64,000 bases of DNA, taken from contig NC_133662.1 in assembly GCF_037893015.1 (NCBI RefSeq), positions 203,026,685 to 203,090,684 on the forward strand, given 5' to 3'. This document shows positions 11,740 to 23,300 of this stretch, piece by piece; position 1 is the stretch's first letter; the number at the start of each line of letters is the position of its first letter. Origin of the DNA: Macrotis lagotis (taxonomy: Eukaryota > Chordata > Mammalia > Peramelemorphia > Peramelidae). A program made the position numbers and the translations under genes. Below the pieces are notes generated by a model that was not told where the DNA came from, did no database searches, and saw only the letters and a list, made by a program, of their open reading frames with translations.

Positions 11740-12812
11740 CCCTTTCTCATCTACCCTCTTTATGTTTCACCTGCGTCTTGTATTTGGAGATCAAACTTTC
11801 TGTTCAGCTCTGGTTGTTTCAATAGGAACATTTGAAATTCCCATGTTTCATTGAAAGTCCATTTTTCCCCTCTGAAAGAGGATGTTCAGTTTTGCTGAGT
11901 AGTTGATTCTCAGTTGAATTCCAAGTTCTTTTGCCTTCTAGAATATTATATTCCAAGTCCTATGAGCCTCTATTGTGGATTTTGCTAAATCCTGTGTTAT
12001 CCTGACTGCAGCTCCATGATATTTGAATTTTTTTGTTCTGTAGTATTTTCTCTTTGACTTGGGAGTTCTGAAATTTGGCTATAATATTCCCAGGATTTGG
12101 GGTTTTGGGTTCTCTTTCAATAGGAGATCGGTGGATTCTCTCAATTTCTATTTTGCCACCATTTCTAGGATATTCAGACAATTTTCCTGAAGAAATTCTT
12201 TCAAAATGAAGTCAAGGATCTTTTCCTGATCATGACTTTCAAGTATCCTAATAATTTTTAAATTGTCTCTTCTGGATCTGTTTTCCATATCCATTGTTTT
12301 TTTTCTTTGAGAAATTTCACCTTTTCTTCTAGTTTTTTATTCTTTCAATATTGTTTTATTATGTTTTGATTCCTCATAGTCATCAACTTCCTTTAGCTCC
12401 ATTCCTCATTGAAGGATTAGCTTTCCTCAGAGAGCTTTTGCATCTCCTTTTCCATCTAGCAATTCTGCTATTTAATATATTTTCCTCCTCATTAACTTTT
12501 TGAACTGTTTTTTACATTTGACCTAAACTAGTTTTTAGCATGTTATTTTCTTCAGCATTTTTTGGATCTCCTTGACTAAATTGTTGAGGTGGTTTCCATG
12601 TTTTTCCTGCATCTCCCTCATTTCTCTCCCCAATTTTTCCTCTACCTCCCTTACTTGATTTTCAAAATATTTTTTGAGCTCTGAAATAGTGTGATGCCAA
12701 CTCCTATGTTTCTTGGAGGATTTAGATGCAGAAACTTGAACTTTATCATCTTCTGAGTATGTGTATTGATCCTCCATGGGATCAAAGTAATTGTTTATGG
12801 TCAGGTTCATTT
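11740..12812 (-). pseudogene. HAL1 copy H3 ORF1 relic
   Basis: Minus-strand remnant of an L1-type ORF1 (RNA-binding nucleic-acid chaperone). The N-terminus at 12810 begins MNLTINNYFDPMEDQ and enters a charged, heptad-rich region with V-E-E-K-L-G-R-E-M-R-E-M-Q-E-K, the start of the ORF1 coiled coil that drives trimer formation. Later parts are recognisable only piecemeal (11960-12181 holds the E-R-I-H-R-S-P motif and 'NIIAKFQNSQVKEKILQ', the RRM/C-terminal area). Several stops and frameshifts separate the parts. No ORF2 follows, as expected for HAL1. Confidence 0.7.
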
Positions 12813-13597
12813 TTTCTGTTTTCTCATTTCCCTAGGCTGTTCCCTGGTTTGGGGGTACTTCCTGAGCTTTTGAGTATTATTGGAACACCCTTGCAAGGAC
12901 CTCAGTTCCTTCAAGGTCTTATGACTGCTCTCCTGGTCTGTGCTCTTGTCTGTGAAAGAACACAAGCCCTCCCCTCTGCCCTGGGACTATGAGGAAGATT
13001 CTTGCTCTGTAACAATAGGTGGTCCCAGACTATGACCAGGGTCTGGATATGGACAAAACACCAGAGGAGAGCCCTCGATAGTCTCCCCCACCCCCTAACT
13101 TTTGTGGGCTGAGCCCTCTGCAAGCAGCTGCAAGGTGGCTCCCTGCTGGGCAGGCCTGCTTCCATTTCCTGGGATGTGGGTTGTACTGGCTGCAGTGATG
13201 TGAGGAGGGCCATGCTGGCCTGGGCTTTGTGCTAGCTCTGGAAGAGGTTTCCCCCTGATCTTCCAAGTTGTGGTTGGTGTTCCCTGGGCTGCAGGTCAGG
13301 AAACTGCTTCTGCTGCTAGGAGCCAGTACTCCCTGGAACTCAGGCACCCAGAAGAATGGAACTGCTTCACTCTGGTGCAATATTCCTGGCTGTGCTGCTA
13401 CCCCCTCTACCCCCATGGAACAGAGCTTTCCCAAGATCTTCCAGGTTACCTTGGGCTGGAGAATTGTCTCACTGGACCTTTCTGTGGGTTCTGTCTCTTG
13501 AAAATTTAGTTAGAACCTTAATTTTAAGGTTTTTGTAATATTTTGGAGAGAACTCCTAGGAAAGGCCATTCTCGTGCCACCATCTTGGCTCTGCCCC

Positions 13598-14440
13598 TGT
13601 CTAATTGCATTTTTAAAGAATTTATTTTCTTCAGTTAATTTTTGTGTTTCCTGTAGCAAGCTGTTGAATTTACTTTGCATTTCTTTTCCCATTTTAAAAC
13701 TTGATTTTTAAAATACTTTTTGAGATCTTTCAAGAAACTTTTTTGAACTGGTGACCAATTAATATCCCCCTCTTTGGATTCACATGTATTACTTTTTCTT
13801 CCATTCTCATCTGAGATGGTTTTGTGCTCTTCCTTATGTTCATAGTAGCTCTCTATAGTCCCAACTTTTCTCTGATTTTTCTTACCCATTTTGAGCTTTA
13901 CTTTTGGACCAGAGGGGCACTATCCCAAGCTCTTTATGTTGGGGAGGGATCCACTAGTAAATCTACCACATTGAGATCACTAGTGGCTTGCTTACTGAAC
14001 TGGAGTTGTCCAAAGCAGGACCCCCTACATTGAGAATGCTAGCATCTTACTCATTGAACTAGGAACTTCTTTGTTGAGAACACTAACAATTTGCTCACTG
14101 GGATGGGCCTTCTAGTCCAGTCACAACAACTAAAGAGAAGATCTGATGTACCTATGTTGGATCCTTTCAAACTGGTTTGCTGTGCCACTGTGACTGGGAA
14201 CCTCTGCTTGACCTAAACTACAATTTGTCTCAGCTGAATTGGGCTCCCTGACCTGGGCTCCAACTTCCTGCTCCTTGACACACTCCCACTCTGCCCTAGT
14301 GAGGTAGACCTTGTTCTTTCATGAGTTCTGTCATTCCAGAATCCATTTAAAGAGTTGATTAACATTGTTTCTGAGTGAAGCACAGAACTTATGGAAGTCC
14401 CTGGCTATGATCTTCCTCGCATCTCTCCCCCTCACCCCCA
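13598..14440 (-). mobile_element. Old L1, 5' side (ORF1 N-terminal half and 5' UTR)
   Basis: It resumes the ORF1 interrupted at 8265. 'attttctgtagca' type coiled-coil sequence (13620-13760) leads to the N-terminus near 13889 (M-G-K-K-N-Q-R-K-V), then a GC-richer 5' UTR with 'gaccagaggggcac' and repeated 'cattgagatcact'-like phrases to about 14440. Dead copy, host of HAL1 H3. Confidence 0.65.
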
Positions 14441-14577
14441 ACCATGAATACTTTTTCTTAACAAATTTATTTTTTAATAAATACAGAAAATGGTAGTACT
14501 AGTGAGTTCCTTCTGGAATCATCTCCTAATTGTTTTACATAAATTTTGTTTGTACATTTCTCTTGCACAATTTTCCC

Positions 14578-14680
14578 CCATTAGATTGTGAATTAAATGC
14601 AGGAACTTCTTTTATCTTTCTTGAATCTTTAGTGTTTAGCATAGTGTAAGTGAATATAATAAATGCTTAATATAACTTTT
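14578..14680 (+). repeat. MIR/THER1-like 3' tail relic
   Basis: 'tagattgtgaattaaatgcaggaac...cttgaatctttagtgtttagcatagtgtaa...aataaatgctta' follows the classic core-SINE tail order (GTGAGCTCCTTGAGG.., AGCACAGTG.., AATAAATGCTT). Confidence 0.6.
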
Positions 14681-14764
14681 ACTCAAATGACTCCCTATAG
14701 TTATCTTGTATATGTGTAAATATATGAATATTAGGACTGAAGAAGTTCTTGAATTCATTGAATG

Positions 14765-14945
14765 TTCATTAGAAAGTATTGAACTTTGAGACATGGGATA
14801 TGTATTCAAATCCCACATGGCCTATTTTTCTACTGTTGTGAGCTTGGACAAATGACTTAATTTTGAGATTCCTTTGTTTTCACATCTGTGAAGTGAGAGT
14901 TGGATCAAGTGCTTTCTTTCTAAATACCTTCTAATTCTATAAATA
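14765..14945 (+). repeat. MIR/THER1-like core-SINE relic
   Basis: 'ttcaaatcccacatggcc' (B box), 'gtgagcttggacaaatgacttaattt', 'tcacatctgtgaagtgagagttggatcaagtg' and 'taccttctaattctataaa' are the ordered landmarks of the therian core SINE. Confidence 0.7.
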
Positions 14946-16084
14946 ATATTCTATGGCAAAAAAACTTATAAAATCAGAAATTTACTAGTAGCAGAACTTT
15001 TGCTCCATCTCAGGCTCTTTCTCCTTCAATTTCATCTATTTATTCCTGGATATAAACATCATTGACCTAACAGTAAAACTATTTTTTTGTGCTTGGTTAT
15101 CTCATTTGGATAGTATGTACAAGCTAAGGTCAAGTTAAAAGACCGTTTCTTTGCTAGCTTGGAGCTTATAACTGGTCAGTCTTTTGCCAGGGTATGTTCA
15201 GAATATGAATGAACCCAATTCAAATTAATCAACAATCCTTGGGAGAAAGATGAGTTCAGAACTTTGAATAAATAGAAGGAATAAGTAAACTGGCACTGAA
15301 ACAGAGCACTATTTTATATAAATGAAAGATGACCCACTATTATTAACCATTTAGCTGTCTATAATGTAAGCACAAACCCCTATGTTTCTGTTTATTAAAA
15401 ATCAACAATGACTTCGGAGTAGGAACTTGTCTTATATGATCTATTTATTTTATACAGATATGATTTTTCTCTTTTTCTTTTCTTTGTATACCACACTTTT
15501 CTTTTATTTTGCCCACTGTTGTATTTCCTACTAATTCATTCTCTATTAATTTCAGAATGAAAGCCTTAGAAAATCATTTGCTGTTTAATGACACTTTACT
15601 GTCTTAAAATTGGCACAGTACATTGTAACATGAGTTCTTCAATGGAAAGATAATCCATAAATTTAGAAGAGGAAAAATTAGTCATTACACTGCGTCTTTA
15701 TACCTCATCCTTGAAGTATCCTGTGCTTGAAATAGTCAGACCAGGAATAGGCTTTGTTTTTTGTTTTTTTTTTTTTTTAGCTATCAAGGTATTATGGCCT
15801 TTGCACCAATACTTACATTTCAAAAGTGTTATTTGTACCTCTGACAGAAAACCACCTAGTCATAGTCCTTCCATAACCCCAAAACAAATATGAAATACAA
15901 ATTAAAATATGAAATTACCAAAGAATAGTATTTATAAATCTTTAAAGGTGCCAAAGATAGAAGATTTTTGCGTTGAAAGAAAATAAGTTAGATTGTTGAG
16001 ATAATTAGTTGAGTTTTCATTTTCCTGTGGAAATGTATCAATTAGTTATATTCCAAATGTCATCTCCTTTTTAACTAGTATTAA
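14946..16084. other. No gene or recognisable element
   Basis: AT-rich unique-looking DNA. I find no coding frame with family resemblance, no repeat boundary and no RNA gene. Confidence 0.5.
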
Positions 16085-16479
16085 TATATACTCCATTTTC
16101 AGTAGTTTTTACCAATATACACTAAGCTTAATTATATTTTTAAAAGCATATTTCCATATTAGGCATGTTGCAAAAGAATATTTAGAACTAAGGGGGGAAA
16201 AAAGATCATGAGAGAAAGAAAAAAATGTAAAAAAAGTTTTTAAAATTAGACATAATATTCTTTGTTCTGAATTCAGACTTCATAGTCTTGTCTCTGGATG
16301 TGGATGGCATTTTCCATAACACACCTTTCAGGATTGTCCTTAATCACCAAACTGCTGAGAGTAGCTTTGTCAGTTATGCTTGATCAACTCAGGATGTTGT
16401 AGTTTTTGTGAACAATATTTCCCTGGTTCTGTTCAGTTTACTCAGTGTCTATTTGTACAAGTCTTTCCACTCAGTATTT

Positions 16480-16625
16480 ATATTTTTTTATTTTTATTTT
16501 TTGCAAGGCAATAGGGGTTAAGTGGTTTGACCAAGGCCACACAGTTAGGTAATTATTAATTGTTTGATGCCAGATTTGAACTCAAGTACACCTGACTCCA
16601 GGCTGGTGCTCTATCTACTGCCCTA
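16480..16625 (-). mobile_element. tRNA-derived marsupial SINE with perfect TSD
   Basis: On plus it reads 'tttttgcaaggcaataggggttaagtggtttgaccaaggccacacagttaggtaatta...ttgaactcaagtacacctgactccaggctggtgctctatctactg'. The 13-bp duplication CCACTCAGTATTT is perfect at 16467-16479 and 16626-16638. Confidence 0.92.
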
Positions 16626-16940
16626 CCACTCAGTATTTCTTAGAGAAAAACCTAGCTGTGAAAATTGTTTCCCAGTTTTATGCATTTCTTCTAATCTTGG
16701 TTACAGTGATTTTATTTGGGCAAAACCCTTTTCTTTCCTTCCATCCAATCTTCCCCCTCTTTGTATTTATCTTTCTCTTTTCCCCATGCACCATTGCTTT
16801 GCTTTTGACAGCTACCTGTCTCATAAGGTCCTTTGCCCTATTAGCTCCAACTTCCCTATAAGGGAGCATTAATTTTTAAAACCAAGTGGGATTGTCTACC
16901 ATTCCCTTTTTTGAACCAAATCTGTTAAGAGTAAGATTTA

Positions 16941-17096
16941 TGGGGGTGGCTAGGTGGCACAGTGGAGAAAGCACGGGCCCTGGAGTGAGGAGTGCTTCAC
17001 TTCAAATCTGGTCTCAGACACTTAATAATTACCTAGCTGTGTGGCCTTGGGCAAGCCACTTAATCCCATTTGCCTTGCAAAAAAATTCTAAAACAA
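16941..17096 (+). mobile_element. tRNA-derived marsupial SINE (full length) with perfect TSD
   Basis: It has GGGGGTGGCTAGGTGGCACAGTGG, 'ctggagtgaggagtgc', 'ttcaaatctggtc', 'ttaataattacctagctgtgtggccttgggcaagccactt' and 'cccatttgccttgcaaaaaaa'. The 14-bp duplication AAGAGTAAGATTTA is perfect at 16927-16940 and 17097-17110. The body is close to the consensus phrases, so it is one of the younger SINEs here. Confidence 0.95.
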
Positions 17097-17290
17097 AAGA
17101 GTAAGATTTACTCAGTGTTTACACTTTCCTTTGTTTGCCTCTATTATAATAGGTCTGTTGTCATGCTTTGTATTAATTGTTCTCTAATTAACCTTTCTTT
17201 TCCAAGGATAATCCTTTTTTCACCTCTTAGTTTTTTATACCTGGCTTATACCTAGTCCATCTGTGAAAGTGCATTCCTTTAATAGAAGTA

Positions 17291-18765
17291 TACTTCTTTA
17301 TTTTTAGCTGATATTTTGTTTTTTCCCAAATATGTTATGAAGGTTTTTCAACATTCATCCATGTGCATATGTATATTTTAAATTGCAAAATTTCCTTCCA
17401 CATTTGCTTCCCACTCCCTTCCCTTAGCAGTGAACAGTCAGGTTAATATTATACATATTACATTAATGTTAAACATGTTTAGAGATTAATCATTTTCAGT
17501 ATGAGGAATTAGGATTAAGGGAAAGAAATACATGAGATATTTTTTTTTAAAAAGTCAATGTAGTGTTCATCAGATTCTGAAGGAATTTCTTCTTTGTTTT
17601 TCTTCCTTGGGATTGGGAAAGCATTGTTTATAGCAGGTCTTATTGGGTTGTCCTAGCTGTCTGAACTGCTGGGAACATCTACAACCATCAGGGTTCATCA
17701 TCTCACAATGTTGTTAATGTGTACATTGTTCTCTTGGTTCTGCTGTCTTCACACAGCATCAGATCCTGCAATTCATTCCCTGCTTCTCTAGAGTCTGACC
17801 ATAAATGGTTAGAACAATACTACTCCATAATATTCATGTACCATAACTTGTTTTAACATTTCCCAATTGATGGACATCCCCTCAATCTCCAATTATTTGC
17901 CATTACAAAAGGAACTGCTATGAATATTTTGGAACATTTTGGGGCTTTGCTCATTTTTTATGATTTCATCTGGATATAGGCCTAGAATTGGTATTGTTGG
18001 ATCAAAGGGCATGAGCAATTTTTTGCTCTTTGGACATAGTTCTATATTACTCTCCAGAATGGTAGAACTAGTTCACAACTCTACTAGCAATTCTTTAATG
18101 TCCCAATCATCCCATAACCTCTACAACACTTATCATTTCCCCCTTTTTGTCATTGTAGCCAATGTGATATGTGTGAGATTATACCTCAAAGCTGTTTTAA
18201 TTTACATTTCAGTAATAAATAGTAATTTTTAGCATTTTTCATATCATCATATATAGCTTTAATTTCCATATTGAAAACTGTCTATTCATATCCTGTAACC
18301 ATTTATCAATTGGAGCATGACTTGCAACTTATAAATTTGATGCAATTGTCCATATATTCTAAAATAAGATCTTTATCACAATTCCTTGTTGTGAAGATCA
18401 TTTCCCAGCTTTCTGCTTTCCTTCTAATTTTGGCAGCATTGATCTTATTAGTGTAAAAACTTTTAAATTTAATATACTTAAATATACTTAAAATCATCCA
18501 TTTTGCAGTTTGTAATATACTCTATTTCTTATTCGGTCACAATTTTTTTCTTCTTTCCATAGATCTGATAGATAGAGTATTTATTGGTTTATTAATTAAT
18601 CTATATGTCACCATTTATGTCTAAATCCTATACCCATTTTGACTTTATTCTTGTATAGGGTAATTTTTGCTATGCTGTTTTCTAGTTTTCTTAACAATTT
18701 TTGTCAGAGTGAGTTCTTGTCCCAGAAACTAATGCCTTTGGATTTGTCAACCAATAGATTACTGT
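17291..18765 (-). mobile_element. 5'-truncated L1 (3' UTR and ORF2 C-terminus)
   Basis: Antisense L1 3' UTR ('ttcaacattcatccatgtgcatatg', 'gaggaattaggatt', 'ttcatcagattctgaaggaa') is followed by the ORF2 C-terminal part ('aacatttcccaattgatggacatc', 'ggaattggtattgttggatcaaagg'). Near 18765 it stops and a second L1 3' UTR begins, so it was 5' truncated or joined by a later event. Confidence 0.75.
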
Positions 18766-20535
18766 AGTCCCCTCCCTAATGATGAAAAGTCAGGTTAGCA
18801 TTACACATGTATATTTTTAATAAACATGCTAAAGACCATTTTTGGTATGAGGAATTAGGATTTAGGGAGAGATATAAGTGATAATTATAACAAAGTGTTC
18901 ATCAGATTCTGAAGTTATTTTTTATTTCTTCCTCTGGATGGGGATAACTTTGTCATACTCTTCTAATACAGTTATTCTAGCTCTTTGATCAAGGTTGATC
19001 ATCTCATAATGCTGTTGCTAATGTTACATTGTAGTACTCTTGTTTCTCTCCTCTTCACTCAGTGTCAGATACTGTTAGCTCATTCCATACCTCTCTAGAC
19101 TCCCACTATTTATGGTTCATATAGAACACTAATATTCCATAGCACTCATATGCCATAATTTGTTTAGCAGTTCCCCAATTGATGGGCATTCTTTCAATTT
19201 CCGATTCTTTGTCACTACAAAAAATGCTGCTATGAATATTTTGGAACATTTGGAATTTGTCCCATATTTTAAGATTTCTCCTGATGTAGGTCAAGAATTG
19301 GAATTGTTGAGTCAAAAGAGGATGAATATTTTTATTGGTCTTTGGGCATTGTTCCACATTGCTCTCCATTATGGTTGGCTCCATTGATAATTCCATCAGC
19401 AGTGCATCAGTGTCCCATTCATATCACAATCTCTCTGGCACTGATCATTTTCCCCTTTTGTCATTTTAGTCAATCTGATAGGTGTGAGATGATACTTCAT
19501 AGTAGTTTTAATTTGTATTTCTCTAATCATTAATGATTTGGAGTATTTTTTCATCTGATTATATAATATCTTTAATTTATTTATTTGGAAACTATCTATT
19601 CATATCCTTTGACCATTTATCAATTGGGGAATGACATATAACCTTATAAATTTGGGACAATTCTCTACATATTTTAGAAATGAGGCTTTTATCAGAACTC
19701 CTAGGTATGAGAATTATTTCCCAGTTTTCTGCTTTCCTTCTAATTTTGGCAGCATTGATTTTATTAGTGCAAAAACTTTTTAAATATAGTCAAGATCATT
19801 CATTTTGCAAACAATATGCACTCTTAATCTTGTTTTAAATTAGTCCCCTTTCCAGAGATCTGATAGATAATTTCTTGGTCTATTAACTTATCTATGGTGT
19901 TGCCCTTTATGTCTTAAATCCTGTACCCCTTTTGAACTTATTTTGGTATAGGGTGTGAGATGTAGATCTATGCCTAGTTTTAGCCATACCATGTTCCAGT
20001 TGTCCCAAAATTTTGGTCAAATAGTGAGTTCTTATTCCAGAAGCTAATGTCTTTGTGTTTGTCTAACAATGGATTGATGTAGCAATTAACTGTGATTTCT
20101 TTTGAACCTATCCTAATCCACTTATCCATTAGTCTGTTTCCTTAACAGTACCAGAAAGTTTTGATGACTGCTGCTTTATAATGCAGTTTTATATCTGGTA
20201 GAGCTAGGCCATCTTCTTTTATATTTTTTTCCACCATTTCCCTTGCTATTCTTTGCCATTTTATTGCTTCAGATAAATTGTGTTACTATTTTTTTCTAGC
20301 TCTGTAAAATAGTTATTTGATTGGTAAGGCATTGAATAAGTAATTTAATTTGGGTAGAATTGCCATTTTTATTATATTAGCTTGACCTAATCATGAACAA
20401 TTGATATTTTTTCCAGTTATTTAGATCTGAGTTTATTTGAGTGAGAAGTGCTTTATACTTGTTTTATACAGTTTCTGTGTTTGTCTTGGAAGGTAAATTT
20501 CCAAGTACGTAATGTTGTCTATAGTTACTTTATAC
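18766..20535 (-). mobile_element. Second L1 3' part in series (3' UTR to ORF2 interior)
   Basis: It starts again in the L1 3' UTR ('gatgaaaagtcaggttagcattacac', 'gaggaattaggatttaggg', 'ttcatcagattctgaag') and repeats the C-terminal region ('ccccaattgatgggcattctttc', 'ttggaattgttgagtcaaaag') with many differences from the preceding copy. It breaks off near 20535, where sequence equivalent to 20120-20440 starts over at 20570-21000. Confidence 0.75.
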
Positions 20536-20585
20536 CACTATTTCTTTTAACCTATATTAATCAACTGATATATTATTCTATTTCT

Positions 20586-20699
20586 TTTTTTATTTTTGAA
20601 TTTTACAATTTTTCCTCCAATCTTGCTTCCCTCCTCCCACCCCACACAGAAGGCAGTCTGATAGTCTTTACATTGTTTCCAGTTTATACCTTGATCCAA
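20586..20699 (-). mobile_element. 114-bp L1 stub with perfect TSD
   Basis: The plus strand begins with a T-rich tail, then 'gaattttacaatttttcctccaatcttgcttccctcc...agtctttacattgtttccagtttataccttgatcc'. This is the reverse complement of the last part of the L1 3' UTR seen at 10830-10925. TATTCTATTTCT is perfectly duplicated at 20574-20585 and 20700-20711. Confidence 0.85.
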
Positions 20700-21696
20700 T
20701 ATTCTATTTCTTAACCAGTACAAAGCAGTTTTGATGACTGACACTTTATAACATAGTTTTAGATCTGGTAGAACTGGATCACCTTTATTTACATTTTTTC
20801 TACCAATTCTCTTTTTATTCTTGTCCTTTGTTATACTTTTTCTAGCTCAGTAAAGTAGGTATTTGATAGTTTAATTGGTAAATCAGTGAATAAACAATTT
20901 AATTTGGGTAGAATTGTCATTTTTATTATTTCAGCTCAACCTAAACATGTGCTTTTGACATTTTTCCAATTATTTAGATCTGACTTTATTTGAGTGAGAA
21001 GTGCTTTTACAATTGTGTTCATACAGTTTCTGGGTTTGTCTTGGGAGGTAGATTTCCAAGTATTTAATGTTGTCTATAGTTATTTTAAAGGAATTTCTCT
21101 TTCTATCCCTTGTTCTTGGACTTTGTTGTTAATTTATAGAAATCATTTATAGATGATTTATATGGGTTTCTTTTATATCCGGCTTCTTTGCTGAATTTGT
21201 TAACTTTTCCAAGGAGATTTTTAGATGATTTTCTTGGGTTCTTTTAATAAACCATCATATTATCTTCAAAGAGTGAAAGTTTTGCTTCCTCATTGCCAAT
21301 TTTGATTCTTTCAATTTATTTTTCTTCTCTTATTGCTAGAGCTAACATTGCTAAAACCATATCAAATTAGACAGGGCGATGAGAATCTGAGTTTATCCCC
21401 TTTTCATATAATATTTGTTGGTGCTTTTTAGATAGATATTAATGAAAACTCCATTTATTTCTAAACTTGCTAGTGTTTTAATAGGATGCATTTTTATCAA
21501 AGGACTTTTAAGTATCTATTCAAATGATTATATGATGTCTATTGGTTTTGCTATTGATAGTTCAATTTTGTTGAGTCTTTTCCTAATATTGAACCATTCC
21601 TGCCTACCTGGTATAAATCCTACCTAATCATCATGTATGGTTCTGGTAATAAAATTCTATAATCTCATTGTTAAAAGTTATCTAAGATTTTTGCTG

Positions 21697-22225
21697 GAAT
21701 ACTATTGTTCTATAAGAAACCATAAAGTGTTGGACTCTAGAGAAGAATGGAATGAATTATGGGTTCTGATGCTGAGCAAAGGGAGTAAAACTAAGAGAAC
21801 AATGTACATATCAACAGCAACATTATGAGATGAACAACCTTGATAGAAGCAGCTCGTCTAGGAAGTCCAGAGAGCTAGGACTACTGTATTTTACTGCTTA
21901 CAGTCTATTTTTTCTCCAATCAGAGGAAGAAAAACAAACAACATAATACACAGGGAAAAAACTTTCCAAATACGATTTACACTTTATAAAAATTATCTCT
22001 TATATATCTCTTTTCCTTAATCCTAATTCCTTATTCCAAATGTTACTAATTTGTAAATATTTTTGGCAAAATGTGTATATAAAATGTTAACTTGATTGTT
22101 CCCTGCTGAGGGGTGGGGGATGGGAAGGGAGGGTGGAGGCAAATTTTGTAACTTGAAAATGTACATGTGCATATGAATGAAAATAAATAAATAATTTTAC
22201 CCCCCCCCCAAAAAAAGAAAGAAAT
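21697..22225 (+). mobile_element. 5'-truncated L1 3' end inserted in a minus-strand L1
   Basis: It begins in the terminal ORF2 region ('ggaatactattgttctataagaaaccataaa', 'gttctgatgctgagcaaagggagtaaaact', 'acaatgtacatatcaacagcaacattatgagatga'), continues through the 3' UTR and ends at 'aaataaataaataattttaccccccccccaaaaaaag'. Host ORF2 sequence ('aagatttttgc' before, 'aaatttttacac' after) flanks it, giving an imperfect TSD. Confidence 0.75.
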
Positions 22226-22603
22226 TTTTACACTATTGTTCATTAAGTATGTTATTTTCTTTTTTGTTAATCTAGGATGTTTGTAATTTTGTAAATATTC
22301 ATTCATTTCATTCAGGTTATCAAAATTATTGGCATAGAGTTTGGCAAAGTAATTCTGAATTATCTCTTTAATTTCTTCCTCATCAGGGTTAGTTCACCCT
22401 TCTAATTTTTTTTCCTCCTATATTTGTTTTTATTTTTTCTTTTAATTCTCATTTTGTACAAATGTTTTTTTACATTAATAAAATATTCTTGTTTAAGAGT
22501 AAACAAAATAACCCTCCCCCCCATGAATATAGACTTGCTTGGGCGATAAAGTAAAGGGGAGAGAAAAAAATTAAAATTAAAAAAAATAATAGTAATAATT
22601 GTA

Positions 22604-22758
22604 GTTATGGCCAGGTGGCCCAATGGGCAAAGCACCAGCCCTGAAGCCACAAGCACCCGAGCCCACATCCAGCCCTGTAGAGCCAACAATCACCCAGCTG
22701 TGTGACATGCAAGCCACCTGGTCCCCACTGCCCTGCAAAAACCAAAAAGAAGAAAAAA
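22604..22758 (+). mobile_element. SINE module A inside HAL1 H2 (antisense to HAL1)
   Basis: 'gttatggccaggtggcccaatggg', 'caccagccctgaagccacaag', 'cacccagctgtgtgacatgcaagcc', 'ccactgccctgcaaaaacc' and an A-rich tail. Its counterpart in H1 is about 36583-36718. It is absent from H3 and H4, where the flanking HAL1 sequence is continuous. Confidence 0.85.
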
Positions 22759-22792
22759 AAGACCCAAAATAATATAAAACAGTAATAAGAGT

Positions 22793-22955
22793 AGGGGTGG
22801 CTGGGTGGCAGACAAAGCATTGGCCCTTGAGCCAGGAACACCCGGGTCCAAATCCAGCCTCAGACACCCAAAGATCACCCTGCTATGTGGCCCCAGGCAG
22901 GCCACCCAGCCCCATTTGCCCTGCACCCTCCCCCAAATAATAATAATAATAAAAA
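22793..22955 (+). mobile_element. SINE module B inside HAL1 H2 (antisense to HAL1)
   Basis: 'aggggtggctgggtggcagac', 'gccaggaacacccgggtccaaatccagcctcagacac', 'ccctgctatgtggccccaggcaggccac', 'cccatttgccctgc', ending in an AAT repeat. The B box GGGTCCAAATCC is well kept. Its H1 counterpart is about 36388-36545. Confidence 0.88.
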
Positions 22956-23146
22956 ATGTGCTTCAGTCTTTGTTCCAACACCATCAACTCTGTCATGGGT
23001 GGATCGCATTCTTTATGGTAAGCCCATCGCAAAAGTTACTTCCATATTTTTCCAACATTGCCATTGCTGATAGCAACTCCCTCCTTTCTTATTTCTCCAC
23101 TACCATGTACTATATTTTCTCTCTCCTTTCACTCTGACTCTGCTTT

Positions 23147-23300
23147 AGGGTCACTGAGTGGTGCAGCAGACAGATCCCTGGTCCTGGGGCCAAGAAGCCC
23201 TGAGCCCCCATACCACCCCTTAGACCCAGAATCCACCTGGCCGTATGGTCCTGGACAGGCCTTCCAATCCCAACCCCTTGCAAGAAGTAAAAAAGAAAAT
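23147..23300 (+). mobile_element. SINE module C inside HAL1 H2 (antisense to HAL1)
   Basis: 'agggtcactgagtggtgcagc', 'ccctggtcctggggcc', 'agaatccacctggccgtatggtcctggacaggcc', 'ccccttgcaagaagtaaaaaag'. This is the module nearest ORF1 and the only one also present in H3 (11080-11215). Its H1 counterpart is about 36040-36195. Confidence 0.82.

Larger units (their letters stand above)
8266..13597 (-). mobile_element. HAL1 (half-LINE) copy H3, split by the U6-L1 chimera
   Basis: Minus-strand L1-derived element with a 5' UTR (about 12815-13597, ending at 'gccaccatcttggctctgcccc' on plus, the reverse complement of the L1/HAL1 5' start), an ORF1 relic, and then a 3' region with no ORF2. The 3' region continues to 8266 once 8485-10954 is removed. 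Gene order and ends match copies H1 and H2. A degenerate TSD may be GTCCAATTGTACTT near 8250 versus GTCTAATTGCATTT near 13598. It carries only one SINE module in the 3' region, whereas H1 and H2 have three. It is older than both. Confidence 0.8.
16085..17290 (-). mobile_element. L1 relic with internal deletion, carrying two SINEs
   Basis: The 3' UTR (16150-16470) matches 44.56-44.88 kb. After a SINE, ORF2 C-terminal antisense appears ('attgtttcccagttttatgcatttcttctaatcttggttacagtgatttt'). At about 16725-16740 it jumps to sequence of the endonuclease/intergenic region ('aagtgggattgtctaccattccctttt...gagtaagatttactcagtgt'). Most of ORF2 is therefore missing. Confidence 0.65.

Noticed and set aside
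16941..17096. tRNA gene (A and B box-like sequences)
   Set aside because: The cloverleaf is not maintained and the unit has a SINE body, A-tail and TSD. The same applies to the other SINE heads.
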